Source: Epichloe hybrida
Taxonomy: Eukaryota; Ascomycota; Sordariomycetes; Hypocreales; Clavicipitaceae
Direction: 5' to 3'
DNA length: 64,000 nt
NCBI GenBank assembly: GCA_019022495.1
Contig: JAFEKR010000034.1
Span: 1-64,000, forward strand
Shown here in pieces: positions 51,414 to 63,290 of this stretch. The number at the start of each line of letters is the position of its first letter. Position 1 is the stretch's first letter. A program made the position numbers and the translations under genes. The notes below the pieces were generated by a model that did not search any database, had not been told where the DNA came from, and saw only the letters and a program-made list of their open reading frames with translations.

Positions 51414-54400
51414 CTAATTAGTGGTTACTTTCACAGATAACCACGTAGTCTTTGAACACCGTAGATTAGCAAGGTTAATTAGAAAAGGTAGCTTATCTAA
51501 TAATAACTTACCCTATAAAATAGGAGGGCCATATTTGATAATAAGTTATACTAATAGAAAGGTATAATATAGCTCTCTTCTTACTTTAGTATTAATATCT
51601 ATATTTATATAGACTCCGAAATAACAAAGAAAGGTTTAATACTAGTAGCTAAGCTATCCCCTTATCTTTCTTTATTATACATTCTATTATATATTTAAAG
51701 TTAACCACCTTACCTTGTAATCCTTTACATCCAAAACACGTTATATAATCACAGTTATACCCCTTTTCTTCTTATATTATAAGATCTGCCTCCCTTAATT
51801 AATTATAATATTAGATACACCTAGACTATCTAGGACCTCTAGTTAATTCAGAGTTCCTAGCAAGACTAATAGCTATAATAATGCTATAGAAGGCGTTAAA
51901 ACAGGAGATAATAATAAATACCTTAATAAAGGAAAAACCCCTGTTTACACTAACCTATACCCCTATATCTCTATAAGGCTTTAATAATATATTATAGAAG
52001 AACTACTCTAATAAATAGGAAGTTCTAAATATAAAAAGATAATAATACCTAAGGAAATAAGTCTTTATATCCTTATAAAGACTAAATAATATAAGGAGTA
52101 AGGGTTATTTAGAAGAATATTATTCTCTGAATTTAGTAATAACTTCTATAAATAGTTAAGGGATAAGTTTACAGAAGGAAGAGACCTTTTATAGAATAGA
52201 CTTTAAGACTATTTTCTTTATAATAGAGTGTATATAACTATTAGAAGAGGCACTAAGATAGTAAATAACCTTAAAGAAGTAGTAAACTAAGAAGAATTTA
52301 GATTTTAGACTCTTAAAGAAATTAAAGAGGCTAGGAAGAAGTATATAGGCTTCTAAAAGAACCTATAGAATAAAGAGTTTTTCTGTAATTTACTAGATAA
52401 TAGTAATATAAGAACTAGGTAACTTACCCTATTACCCTGTTTATTAGTATAATTACTATTAAAAGGATTAATAAGCTAGACTCCCCTAGGAAGACTAAGT
52501 TAATCCCCTTTAGGAAGGCCTAACTAATCTCCCCTAGGAAGGTTAATTAACCTAGAGTTAAGACCGCCTAAGGATACTATTCGCAAGTATCTATAGGTGA
52601 CTCCCCTGCCTATACCTTTACTAGAGGTAAGTTAGTAGTATTACCTTAGTAATACTACTAATAATACCCCTAAGTAGGAGAGTTACTAATAGAGGTAACC
52701 TATGCTATCTAGGGCTAGTAGTGCCCCTATTAGCATAGCTTAAAGAGCTATAATTCCTCCTTCCTAATATAAGGAAGAGAAGGATTAGAGGGAATAATAA
52801 GCCCTAAGGGTACTACCTATAAAGCTACCCTCTTACTTCCTAAAGACCCTACTACCCCTTTTATAGATATAAAGGGAAACACCTAGAGGACCCCTATAGA
52901 CCTAGAGACCTTTGCTAAAGTAAATTATTAACCTATCTAAGGTATACCTTAAAGAATAACTCTATAGCACACTCTATAGCACTAATAACTATAATGTCCT
53001 TAAATTAAAGCTTTAAATATTCTATAAAAAGTGTAAGTTACTTAATATCTAGCCTAAATAAGCTAGTTATACTTTTAAGGTTATACTTAAAGGTAAAGTA
53101 CTATAATACTATATAGACTACCTCTCTAAACCTAGATAACTATAAGATCTCCTTACGCTTATTAGCTATATAAGAGAATAATTTAAAACTAAGGATATAT
53201 AGCAAAGATATCTGCTAGAGTAGAATAACACTTCCCTACAAGAAATAGCAAATAATAACCTAACTAAGTTAATGATTAAATGCTTTAATAAACTTATAGA
53301 AAGACTAGCTATCTTATAATAAGCAGTGCTTAAAGTAAGCTAAACTAAAAGGGCACTCCGGAATTAACTTATTAGAGCCTATTATAGTATTCTAGAGTAT
53401 AAAGGAGTGATTATAAATTCGCTAGACGGACTATAAGAGTTCTATAAATAGATTAGAATAACCCTTTATCTTATTAAGGAAGAGAAGAAGAACTATTAAT
53501 AGTTCCTAACTAAAACTATAACCCTAGAGTAATTCTAGACTAACTAAAGATATAATAGAAATAGAAAAGAGACCTAATACCCCTTAAAACCATAAGGAAA
53601 AGGAGGTACTCCCTATATAAAGAAGTGCTATATATATAGTAAGGAAGGATACTAGTTATCTAAGCACCCTAAAGAGGACTGTAAGAAGGCATTTTAACGC
53701 TTTAAGAATCACTACCTTACGGATCTAACTAATAACTCGTATTATTTGTTCCTTATATAGTATAAAGAAGACCACGAGTCTCTATCCCCTATTAATAATA
53801 AAATCGCTTAGTATATAAAGAGCATTGGATTTAATAACGGCCTTAATAATACAAATAGGCTAGTACTTATAAGCTTCTTTACTTATAGAACCTAGATTAA
53901 TAGCAAAAGAACGGTTTAATTCCTAATAAGGTAAGTAGCTTATTATAGTCTAAGCAAAGAAGACCCCTTTTAGCAGGAACTTGTGAATAAAGCCCTAGTA
54001 ACGTTTATATTAGAAGATTGCTATTCCTATGCAATATTCTAAGGGATTATGCCTAATATAGGAGCCGCAAAGTTCTTTACAGTAAGGCACCCTTAGTTTC
54101 TTACTTTATAACATTAGATACCTATATTATAGCTTAATAAATTAATAGAGAAGAAGGTATTAGTTAGATTTAGCGCGGGAGACCTAATTATTACGCTTAG
54201 AGTAGCTAATATACTTACTCCCTTTAGAAACATTCTCTTTTAGGTTATCCCTACGAACACTCTATTTCTCTTATCCCTTAATAATATAAACTATCTAAAG
54301 ATTAACTTTAATATCTCTAAGAATATACTGTAATAAGGAAATATTAAAGTGCCTATTATACGTAAATAGGGGCATGCCTAGATGCTTCTTATATAGAAAG

Positions 54401-57400
54401 AAGAAGCAGTTGCTTAAAGCTACCTTATAGAAGGCAAGCTATAGTGACTACACCGCCGCTTTAGATATCTATTAATCTAATATTTACATAAGGTTCTCTA
54501 TAGATTAGGGCATAATATTAATATTAAAGCTATTAGGGAGCTAATAAGAATCTGCTACTAATACTAAATACATATAAATAGCCCTAATTACTTTAAGTTT
54601 ACCCTTAAGGATAAGTATAGCTTTAATTATAAAGTAATAGTAGATATCTTCTACCTAGATAGTAACTACCCTACACTCCACGCTATAGATATAGCTATAG
54701 CGTTTAATATAGCAAAATTCCTTAATAATATCTCTATGAAAATAACCTAGGAAGCCCTCTAAATGTGCTAGATTAATGCTTACCTAGGCCCCCTAGACTT
54801 TATTATTATAGACACTAGAATGAACTTCTATAGTAATAAATTTAGATAATTTATAGCTTTAATATTAATTTTAATTAAGGAAGTCCCTATTAAGGCACAC
54901 TATAGCATAGGGAAGGTTAAAAGGTATTATAGGCTGCTCTAAAGAGCCTATAATATAATTAGATGCGAATACCCTATAATACTAGAACCTATTACCTTTT
55001 AAATAGCAATTAAGGCCCTAAATAACACTATAGGCCCTAATAGTCTTATCCTAACCCTCCTTATCTTTAGAGCCTACCTATATATAATAAATAAGTCCTT
55101 ACTATTGCCTAATATTACATAGTATATAATTATAGTATAGAAGGCTACTAAAGAGATTAAGAGACTCTATGCTATCTAGAAGGTTAATAAGGCCCTTGCG
55201 AAACATAATAGCCTAAATACCTTAAAGACCCTTAGCCTACTACTTAGATTAAAGGTTAAGGTCTAGTAAGAAGGTAAGGGATAGGTAGGTTTATATAAGC
55301 TACTAGTAATTACTAGAGAAAGCTATATACTTAATATGCCTAGAGGCTTAAAGACCTTTAGGTTAATATCTATTAAGCCTTACTATAATAATCCTAGTGT
55401 AAAGAAAATAGCAAAGCCTAGTAAAGAGGAAGGAGAAAAAGGGTAAGAGGCCTATAATAAGAATATAGTGCTACTAATACTACTAAAGCAAGGACACAGA
55501 AGGCTATAGAAGAACCCTCCTATAATACCTTAAGGTACTAATACCTTCCTATTAGTAAAAGAACATAGTAACCTAGCTCTTATAATTAAACTATATAAGG
55601 AAGGAATTATTAAGACCCCTAGCAAACCTTTTAAGCTATTAATAAAAGCGGAAATTAATACTCTAATTAAGTAAGGTGTGTTTAAATTTATTATATTTAA
55701 TAAGGAAAAACATAGTGAAATTTAAATCTTTAATTCCTAGATTATTAATAAGATTAAGGGTAAGATAACGGAACCTTATAAAAAGTCACGCCTTATGATC
55801 TAAGGGTGTGAGAATAAAGGGAAATAAGCTATTCTTACATAGGCCCTAATAATTTAACACGTAAGCTAACGTCTTATTCTCATAATAGCCTTATTAGTAA
55901 GATTAAGGAAATTCCTTATCTAGCTAAGAGATATCTATTAGGCTTATGTACAGGCCTGTATATTACTAGAGTAGCTAATCCTAGCGCGCTTGCTAATTTA
56001 GATATAGCATCTCTACCTGCCTAGTATAATCTTAAGGGTTATAAAACCCCTTTATAAGCTCGTAAAGGTAGGAACACACTAGTAGGTTATATATTATAAG
56101 TATTATAAAGAGAACCTCTAGATAGAAACCTTTATATATAATCCCTACCTACTTATAACTATAAAGGAAAGCCCTAACTTTACTTACATTAGAATATAAA
56201 CTAATAATATAATTAGCCTCTTAGATAAGAAGTTCTCTAAGAAGGAAGAGACCTAGCTTACTATAGTAGGCTTTAACATAAAGCTAAAGTAATTTCTAAC
56301 TTAGGACTACTCTCTTACATTTAATAGTAGTATTATCTTACTAGAGAATAATACTATTAAGATCTAGTAGAAAGGGTAAAGTAATAAGTTAGAGTTAGTT
56401 CTAATAACTAACTTAAAGCGTAAATATATTAAGCAAAGGGCCTAAGGCGCTTATATTACCTTAATTTACTAACTAGAGGCTTGCTTTAACCTATCTATTG
56501 CTATATAACACTAGGAGCTAACCCTAGAGGATATAAAAGCCCTTAATCACTGCCTAAAGTAGCAAATAAATCACCTAGAGAGAGGTCTAATGTTTATCCT
56601 AATTAACCCTAAGAAGGTAAAGCTCTTTACCTTTATAAATAGATCCTTTACTAATAACTAGGACCTATTCTTATAACTAGGATATATACTTATCCTAGCG
56701 AATAAAGACTACACTAATAGTAAGTTTATAATTAAAGGTAATATTATACACTTTAGCTTAATAAAGAGTAAGAGAGTTATACGAAGTATACTTACCTTAG
56801 AAGTTTATAGTATAGTAGCTAGTGTTAATATAGCTTATGTAATTATAACTACCCTAAACTTAGTTACTAACTAACTAAAGCTCCCGAAGATTCTAGTTAT
56901 TATATATACGGATTTATACTCCTTATATAAGTGTCTTATTAAGCTTAGTATAATAAAGGAGAAACGCTTAATAATTAATATTATAGCCCTTTAATAGTTA
57001 TATAAACGCTAAGAACTTTGCGAGATCTAATGGATTAATAGAGAGAATAACCTAGCTAATGCCTTTATAAAGGCATTACCTAATAAGGCCCTTAAGAGCT
57101 TTATCTTAACTAACTAAATAACTATCCGGATAGAAGGATAGGTTACTTACGTATAATATATATATATAGTAAGAGAAAAAGGTAATTCTCTAGGAGAATA
57201 GCCACAGGGATAAGATAGTAATACATAAGGGATCTACGCCCTTATAGTTAATATCCCTAGTAGCTATAACTACGCTAGCTTACTAGGCCCTCCTAGTAGA
57301 CTATAGAAATTAATAGTAGTGTGTAGGAGGATAAAGGTATTACTAAGGAGAAGGAAGATATTATATACGCGCTATAGTATAGTATATATATTATTTTAGG

Positions 57401-57617
57401 GAAAAGAAGGGATTTAGAAGGACTTACCTATTCTTATATAGGCTTATAGGCTAAGCGAGATTATTATTTCCCTTTTATTAGTAACTATATGCCTAGATAA
57501 GCTATGAGTTCTTTTCCTTATATCCCTTATTAATTATATTCTTAATCTATCTTTCCTTTTTTATTTCTATAATTAATATTACGTGTTAATAATTATATTA
57601 AAAGAGAGAAGTTCTAG

Positions 57618-57924
57618 TGTTAGAACAAAGGTAATATTAATTATGTGTTATAGCTGTAATTACCTAGCAGAAGCTTAGGCCGCGCGCGGACCCTATACAT
57701 AACCTATAACCTAGCATGTTAATTAGCTAGGAAATATAGGGACACAAACGCGTAACCCCTTTTCCCTTTATATATTATAACTTCTAGCTTTTTATCTCTC
57801 TTTTCCTATAACTTAATTAATCATAATAACAGACAACGTAGCCTAGAATAGATAATCGATGACAATACTATTCTTCGGGCTTATGACTGTATTACATTGA
57901 ATTCAATACCCTGTGAATCCAACA
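57618..57924 (+). repeat. 3' LTR of the second Copia element
   Basis: 307 bp, ends CCAACA, then CAGTT and satellite. Confidence 0.92.
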
Positions 57925-57929
57925 CAGTT

Positions 57930-58070
57930 AGAAAGTTAGTTAAATCATTAATTAGATTATTAATTAAATCATCAATTAAATCATTAATTAGATTATTAAT
58001 TAAATCATCAATTAAATCATTAATTAGATTATTAATTAGATCGTTAATTAGATTATTATTAAATTATTAG
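57930..58070. repeat. 12-bp satellite array, segment 3
   Basis: The last piece of the array, strongly C-to-T changed. It ends about 110 bp before the displaced MFS C-terminal segment. Confidence 0.88.
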
Positions 58071-58184
58071 TTAGATAGAAAAAAAACAAAAGTAGATAAT
58101 AGTTAGCCTAGGCGGATACTGAGCTTTCCCTGCGCCTATGATGCTGATAAATTCGGGCAGCCATAAGGGTCTTGTACTCACAAA

Positions 58185-58385
58185 ATAATCGAGGGTGGCC
58201 TGCTCGACTTCAAGAATCTCTTCAATGCGGATCAGCTGCCGAAAGTTATACCAGTCTACGCCCACGTGATTGGTGTAGTTTTCTTCATTGTCACTGGGCT
58301 GTGTGCAGGAACATTGCTCGGGGCGATTGGCATTCAGTGGCGATCATTGAAGAAGCCAAAGACGAACCAACCCCAAGCGGAATAG
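58185..58385 (+). pseudogene. Displaced C-terminal segment of the MFS transporter
   Basis: An open stretch on the plus strand reads IIEGGLLDFKNLFNADQLPK, then one membrane helix (VIGVVFFIVTGLCAGTLLGA), a basic IQWRSLKKPK end and TAG at 58383-58385. This is the expected last helix and tail of a DHA2 pump, and exactly what the gene at 40.4-41.9 kb lacks. Strand and order agree. It has no start of its own and a stop just upstream in frame. Confidence 0.82.
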
Positions 58386-59031
58386 GCGTCTTCAACTTCG
58401 TCGGGGTCGAGCAGAACATTAGACTGTACTTGTTACCTCACCTATACTAGTGACAGCCCTCAGGATCAATTTCATCAAACCACCGGACCATAGCATATAG
58501 TAGAACAAGATTGTTTGCATTGATGCTTTGCAAGGCTATCCGATTTTTTGAATATGGGACTATTCTCCTGGCGCAGTGATTTGTGTGATTTTTCTGGATG
58601 CTCGGAGAACTGTCAATGGGCGACTAAGCCTCTTTCATGCACCAGAAGCGTGGGACGTGCGGCAATGCCTGGTTTGATGAAACTTGTCTCGTTTGGACCG
58701 CCGGGTCGGTCTCCGATCGGCCATTATTTGCCCATTATCGTCCCTGATTCGGGGTCTACCAGCAAGTAGAAAACCCGAAGTCGCCGGAAACGCCGCGCTG
58801 TACATGCTCGATATACCCGTAGGCGAAACTTTACGGCCACTATTCGTCGCTTTGACGGGGGAACTCATGATGCGAAATCGAAGGAACGTTTGATGGTTGC
58901 CCAGCTTTAAAACGCCTTCTACCGAGCGTTGCTGTGCATGTCTAAGCTGAGAATCGCGACAGGCATTCCAATACCACATGACCACCAAGAATAATCGTAT
59001 TGCGCACAGGTTCTTTGAGTGAGAGCTCACA
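58386..59031. other. Intergenic region, no gene supported
   Basis: Overlapping frames on both strands around 58550-59030 show no family features. The region should hold the GST promoter. Confidence 0.45.
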
Positions 59032-59390
59032 ATGGGTTCACAGGAAGACTACTCCAGACACCCCGATGTCCCTCGAGACAAGTTAGTTCTTTACGTGCGG
59101 AAAGGTATGGAGATGGAGCTTCCGGCCCCAAAGCTACGTCAAGACATGCTGACTCGAAAGAAGCTATTCCGGCCCCGACTGCCAATAGCCTGAAGCCTCT
59201 CATGATTCTTGAGGCCCTAAATATTCCTTTCTCGGTTCACCTGATTAAATCTCTGCCAGACGAGCAGTGGTACCATGACATCAATCCCTACAAGCAGCTT
59301 CCAGCAATGGAGGATGTGGACATCTTCGAGGCAGGCAATGGGGAGCAGCGGCGATTGAACATCTTCGAAAGCACTTCCAGCCTCAAGAGC
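59032..59390 (+). pseudogene. Glutathione S-transferase N-terminal fragment (GliG-like), truncated
   Basis: Exon 1 is 59032-59104. The likely intron ends at 59163, and exon 2 starts in phase at 59164. The product has DKLVLYVRK, then SLKPLMILEALNIPFSVHLI, INPYKQLPAMEDVD and RLNIFESTSSL. This is the thioredoxin-like GST half, of the type found in gliotoxin-like clusters. After FESTSSL the expected YIADAYD and the whole helical C-terminal domain are absent. The frame runs on into the antisense of the P450 3' end, to 59552. The known role of GliG-type enzymes is adding glutathione to a reactive diketopiperazine; this fragment could not do so. Confidence 0.72.
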
Positions 59391-61255
59391 GCCTCTCACA
59401 ATTCAACTGACTTTCGACTACAGAGGATGACCTCCTGCGCATTACGATCTTCTTGTCTGGGATGGGTACCCAGGTATCCATCGATGTGTCCTCAAGTCCA
59501 GTTTTCGTTCCCATTGGCATGTCCAGGGAGTAAGTGTTTAGCAAATGAATGATGAAATATTTCATTATTAATTCAGCAAAATGTGACCCCAGACATTTCC
59601 TGGTGCCCATACCAAAGGTGAACAAGTTGTATCGCAGCTGAATGGAAAGTAAGCTTGTGTGACCTGCCGCCAGTTATGTCGGATATGTCACTCACATCAA
59701 GTTTTTTGATCGACTTGAAGCGATTTGGATCAAAGCTTTCGTTTTTCTCGCCCCAGAACTGGCGATTATAGTTGATGGCTAAAGTGTCAACAACGACGGA
59801 GGTCTACGATTGTTAGCCAAACATTACCCCATTTTCCAAAGAAAGCTACTTGCATTTCGAGGTATTTTAAACCCTTGCAACACTTTGTCGTGAGGTGAAC
59901 TTTCAGGGATGGAAAATACTACGTCTCGAGGTCAGCTCTTGTTGTGTTGTAAAACAATCTAGTGACTTGACTCACCGGTGAAAGGACGAAGGCGAAGGGT
60001 TTCCAGGACAGAATATGCCAATAGAGTGTTCTTTCGGGTGCAGTAGCTGTCCAAATTATCGATGTTTTGCCTCATCTCCGCGACCACCTGACTCTATTTG
60101 TCTTTGTCCGTTGCAAGATAGATGACCAGCCATGACAGGCTGCCTGTGGACACGTCCAGATTGGCAAAAAGGATTTCGCTGAGAGTATGAACGACCTGTC
60201 TGATGTTAAAACAGTTTCTCTCTCGAGTGCTTTACTTGGTCTCGTACCTCTGCCTCAGTTAAGGCGCCGTCTAAAACTTTTTCCCAGATAGAAACTATTG
60301 GCGGTTGAGAGTCCGCGTTGACTCTTGCGTGATACATCCGCTGGTTAAACTTGGTCCAATCTTTGAGGAATATTTCGAGATTGTGTGTAGCGCTCCTGTA
60401 GAGGAAACGGGCGATTGGGAACCGGAATAGTCCTCCCGAAAGCACGTGTCCCATCATTCGCAGATTCCGCTGGCCCAGCTCCCACAGCTCGAGCTGTTCT
60501 TCATTACTAAGCTCTCCGTAGAGATGATTCGCAGTACAGAAGAATGGGAATCGTGATACGGCGCTTGCTACATGGACTGTGGGTGACGGAGAATCTTTTA
60601 GGTTCTCTACGTAGCGCTTGGCATCTTTGCTTATGTCAAGGGCTTTCTGAGTTATGGCTGAGTGAACGAATGATGGTCCGAACGCAGAGCGGATCATGTT
60701 CCAACGCGTCCCATTGACAAGACCCATACACGCTCCCAGAAGTTGGTGAAATAGCCATCCGGCATTGCTTGACCGCGCTTTGTTATGGAAGCTGGAATCT
60801 GTATGGAACGCTCTGATATCTTCTGGCTTTGTTATGACGCTATGGTCATTCCTGTCAATGGAAGACACACCAAAGTGGCTGAGATTGGCGGAAACGTACA
60901 CTTCTGGATTTGAACAAGCCCATATTCTGTAGATTGGGCCGAAGCCCTGCCACTCGCGAGCCTTTTCTCTCCCCTTTAAAAATTTATCCAAGGTCTGTCC
61001 GTTCAGCCATTGCCAATGTGGCCCAGGAATCTGGTTTCTTTGGCTGTCTCGAACAGGATGGATGTACTTCAAGCATTTCTGCAGGGAACATTAGTAGGTT
61101 TGGTGGGCTGATGAACTCAAAACTTGGTATTGTACCGTTATAGTGCACTCGACAATCCACCGAGTCGTTTTCGGCTTGAGAAGCCGTACGGCCACCAGCA
61201 CGGCTAGTATCGGCAGCACGCTCTTAAGAAGAGTGGTCGTAAGTATCACTTCCAT
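59383..61255 (-). pseudogene. Cytochrome P450 monooxygenase with one in-frame stop
   Basis: Exons 1 (61255-61136), 2 (61078-60248) and 3 (from 60195) join in phase; more exons lead to a stop at 59383. The N-terminus is a membrane anchor (LLKSVLPILAVLVAVRLL), followed by the proline-rich IPGPHWQW. The I-helix reads [18 protein letters not shown], the ExxR motif is ETLRLRPF, the PERF region FDPNRF, and the heme loop [12 protein letters not shown] has its Cys. A TAG at 60096-60094, after TDKDK, interrupts the frame just past the I-helix. CAG to TAG would be a single C-to-T change. All other motifs are intact, so inactivation looks recent. Neighbours suggest a role in tailoring a secondary metabolite. 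Confidence 0.8.
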
Positions 61256-62124
61256 GGCTATGGTCATGTGCGTGTAAAGCTACCTTTTAGCCAGTCGAGG
61301 AGACGCCGATTTGAATATTTAACAAGATGCTAGCAACAATTACTGCTCATGTGGCTGATTAATTCTAATTTTCTTCTAAAGACTAGCTTGCTTTATTCCT
61401 TGACGTCGGCGCTGTCCGGGGCAGTCTATCGGCGATTAAGGCGACCGGATTGCCCATAACATGATCACCGAGGCCGGGGCACTGTCAGCGGTCGCTCACT
61501 TCCTCTTCATATACTGGAAACCAGTTGCTGCGCTACCATATCTTTGATAAGCTCTTGTGTGTTGGTAGTAGATAATCGCAATGGCCGGTGGAGAGCAAAG
61601 AAGCCGCGGGCGAGAAGATTCGTGATCGTCGCTATAATTGAGTTCACGAGCTCCATACATGCCCAAAGATCGAACTCACGCATGGCACGGACGATGGGAC
61701 TTTTCTGAAGGCATGCCTTATGCCCGAGTTTGCGAGTTGTAGAAACCAAGTCGTACTTTTTCAAAGACAGGCTTCACATAGCTGTTGGCCGCCACTACAC
61801 TGGGTTTTCACGAGCAAGTTAAGTGGGCTTACACTCCCGTCAAATGATTTCCAAGTTCACAAAAAAAAAAAAAAAAAAAAAAAAAAATTAAGTCTGTCGC
61901 ATTCCGGATGATTCTAAAGCAAAATGAGTAGAGTACAGGCTTCCTCTCTCAATCATGCGATGCCACGAAACGTTTCCGGATTAAAATATGCATTGACGGA
62001 TACCCTTTCATTTTTGACAGCACATGAAATATATGTCTGAAAGCCCAAGTCATCTCTCAGGCTCCTGTGATTACTGGGATATTTGTGTCAGAGACAAGCA
62101 TGCGCAAATAGGAGGCCACCTCAC
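61256..62124. other. Intergenic region with a 27-base A run
   Basis: Holds the P450 promoter and the 3' flank of the prenyltransferase gene. A minus-strand frame at 61507-61764 (85 codons) is unassigned. A run of 27 A lies at 61861-61887. Confidence 0.5.
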
Positions 62125-63290
62125 TTACCAAAGCTTAGCGACACCTTCATAGTATGACAGACCTCCTTCCAGGCGTTTTCCACGTTTCAAGAGATACTCT
62201 GACAGTCCCCTTGCAATCTGATAGTCCGACTCCGCGTAATGCCTGACCGGCAGATATACCTTCGATGTCGGCAGTTTCGCACCCGGCCTGAGCTCAAAGT
62301 AGTAGAGTAGGCCTCCCGTACGGTGATGTTTACTTTTGAGCGGCTTGGACCGAGCTTCCGCCGTGTTTTCCACTGCAAAGCAAGCGCACCAAAGTTCTTC
62401 CAAAGAGTTGACTGTGTCATCCGCAAACTTGGAGGTGCGACCGCCCAGGGTCATAACATCGAGCACGCTATTGAAGGTTGTGTTTCTCGACCTAACGTAG
62501 ATCTTGAGTCGAGAATCGGCAGGATTGACGCAGTCGACCGCAAATATTTCCGCTTGAAGCTGATTTTCCGGTGCCTGGGACCGCATGTATGCTTTCATTG
62601 CTTCCAGAGAGGCTGCTAAGGAATTGTCCGTTTGCGGCATTCCCAAAATGCTCTCCTCAATCAATTCGAGGTTTGTCTTGCAACAAGCAGTCGACCTCAG
62701 GGCTGGAAGGAAATAATACTTGACCGCCATGCTGCCCTTGTCCAGATCAAATGCGATAAATGTTTGCGATAGTGGCCCAGTCGCCGTAGTTCGTGCTGAT
62801 TGCTTGTTCCTCGTGTCAGCAACAACAAGGCTGCTAAGGAAGTGTCTATACCACTTGAGATCCAAGTCGGGGGCCCAGGGCAGAGTGTCTCCAAGGCAGA
62901 TGACAGTAGCCTTGCTATTCAATGGGTCTGACTCGGTGCCCGCAAGCCAACCGATGGGTTCTGCTGCATACCGAACGATGGGTGTAACACTCTTTTCGGA
63001 CCAGCTCCAACTCATTTCCAACGGCGTGTGATCGTCAGTCATGAAGCTTTTCCAAAGCGCCTTGTTCTCGATTCTCGTTGGATACGGGCCAAGCGAGCGT
63101 GCAACGTGCTCTTTGAAGAAGACTCGGTGAATCGCTTGAGAATCTTCTGCGTACCCAGCGAGTCTCATCATTAAAGTGAGCATGCTTCCAACGTCATCAT
63201 CCCAGAGTCTTCTATGGTACTCTTTGTCGATGATGTATTCATCTTGAATCGCAATCGATGTCTCGTATACCTTGGTCGATTTCGCAGCAA
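62125..63290 (-). CDS. DMATS-type aromatic prenyltransferase
   Basis: The main exon runs from about 63290 to the stop at 62125 and is fully open. DMATS family features include EYHRRLWDDDVGSMLTLMMR, FFKEHVARSLGPYPT and TPLEMSWSWSE. Further on come RLKIYVRSRNTTFNSVLD, HRTGGLLYYFELRPGAKLP, KVYLPVRHYAESDYQIARGL and the end SYYEGVAKLW. The family transfers dimethylallyl groups to indole or tyrosine rings without a DDxxD motif. The first exon or exons upstream (63300-63480) could not be fixed; an intron probably ends just before 63290. About 390 residues are visible, near the family size. Whether it works is unknown, but no damage is seen. It lies near P450, GST and MFS genes. Confidence 0.85.

Larger units (their letters stand above)
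51107..57924 (+). mobile_element. Second Ty1/Copia LTR retrotransposon, RIP-mutated, inside the satellite
   Basis: LTRs of 307 bp (TGTTAGAAC ... AACA) and target duplication CAGTT (51102-51106 and 57925-57929). Plus-strand remnants: gag at about 52.0-53.7 kb with a zinc knuckle near 53.63-53.69 kb, integrase at about 54.4-55.0 kb, reverse transcriptase at about 55.85-56.4 kb and RNase H at about 56.9-57.1 kb (YTDLYSLYKCLIK). A purine tract (AAAAGAGAGAAG) precedes the right LTR. Stops are dense throughout. The LTR sequence differs from that of the first Copia element, so this is another family. Confidence 0.92.

Noticed and set aside
61507..61764. 85-codon minus-strand frame
   Set aside because: It has some protein-like character but no motif, and no exons could be joined to it.
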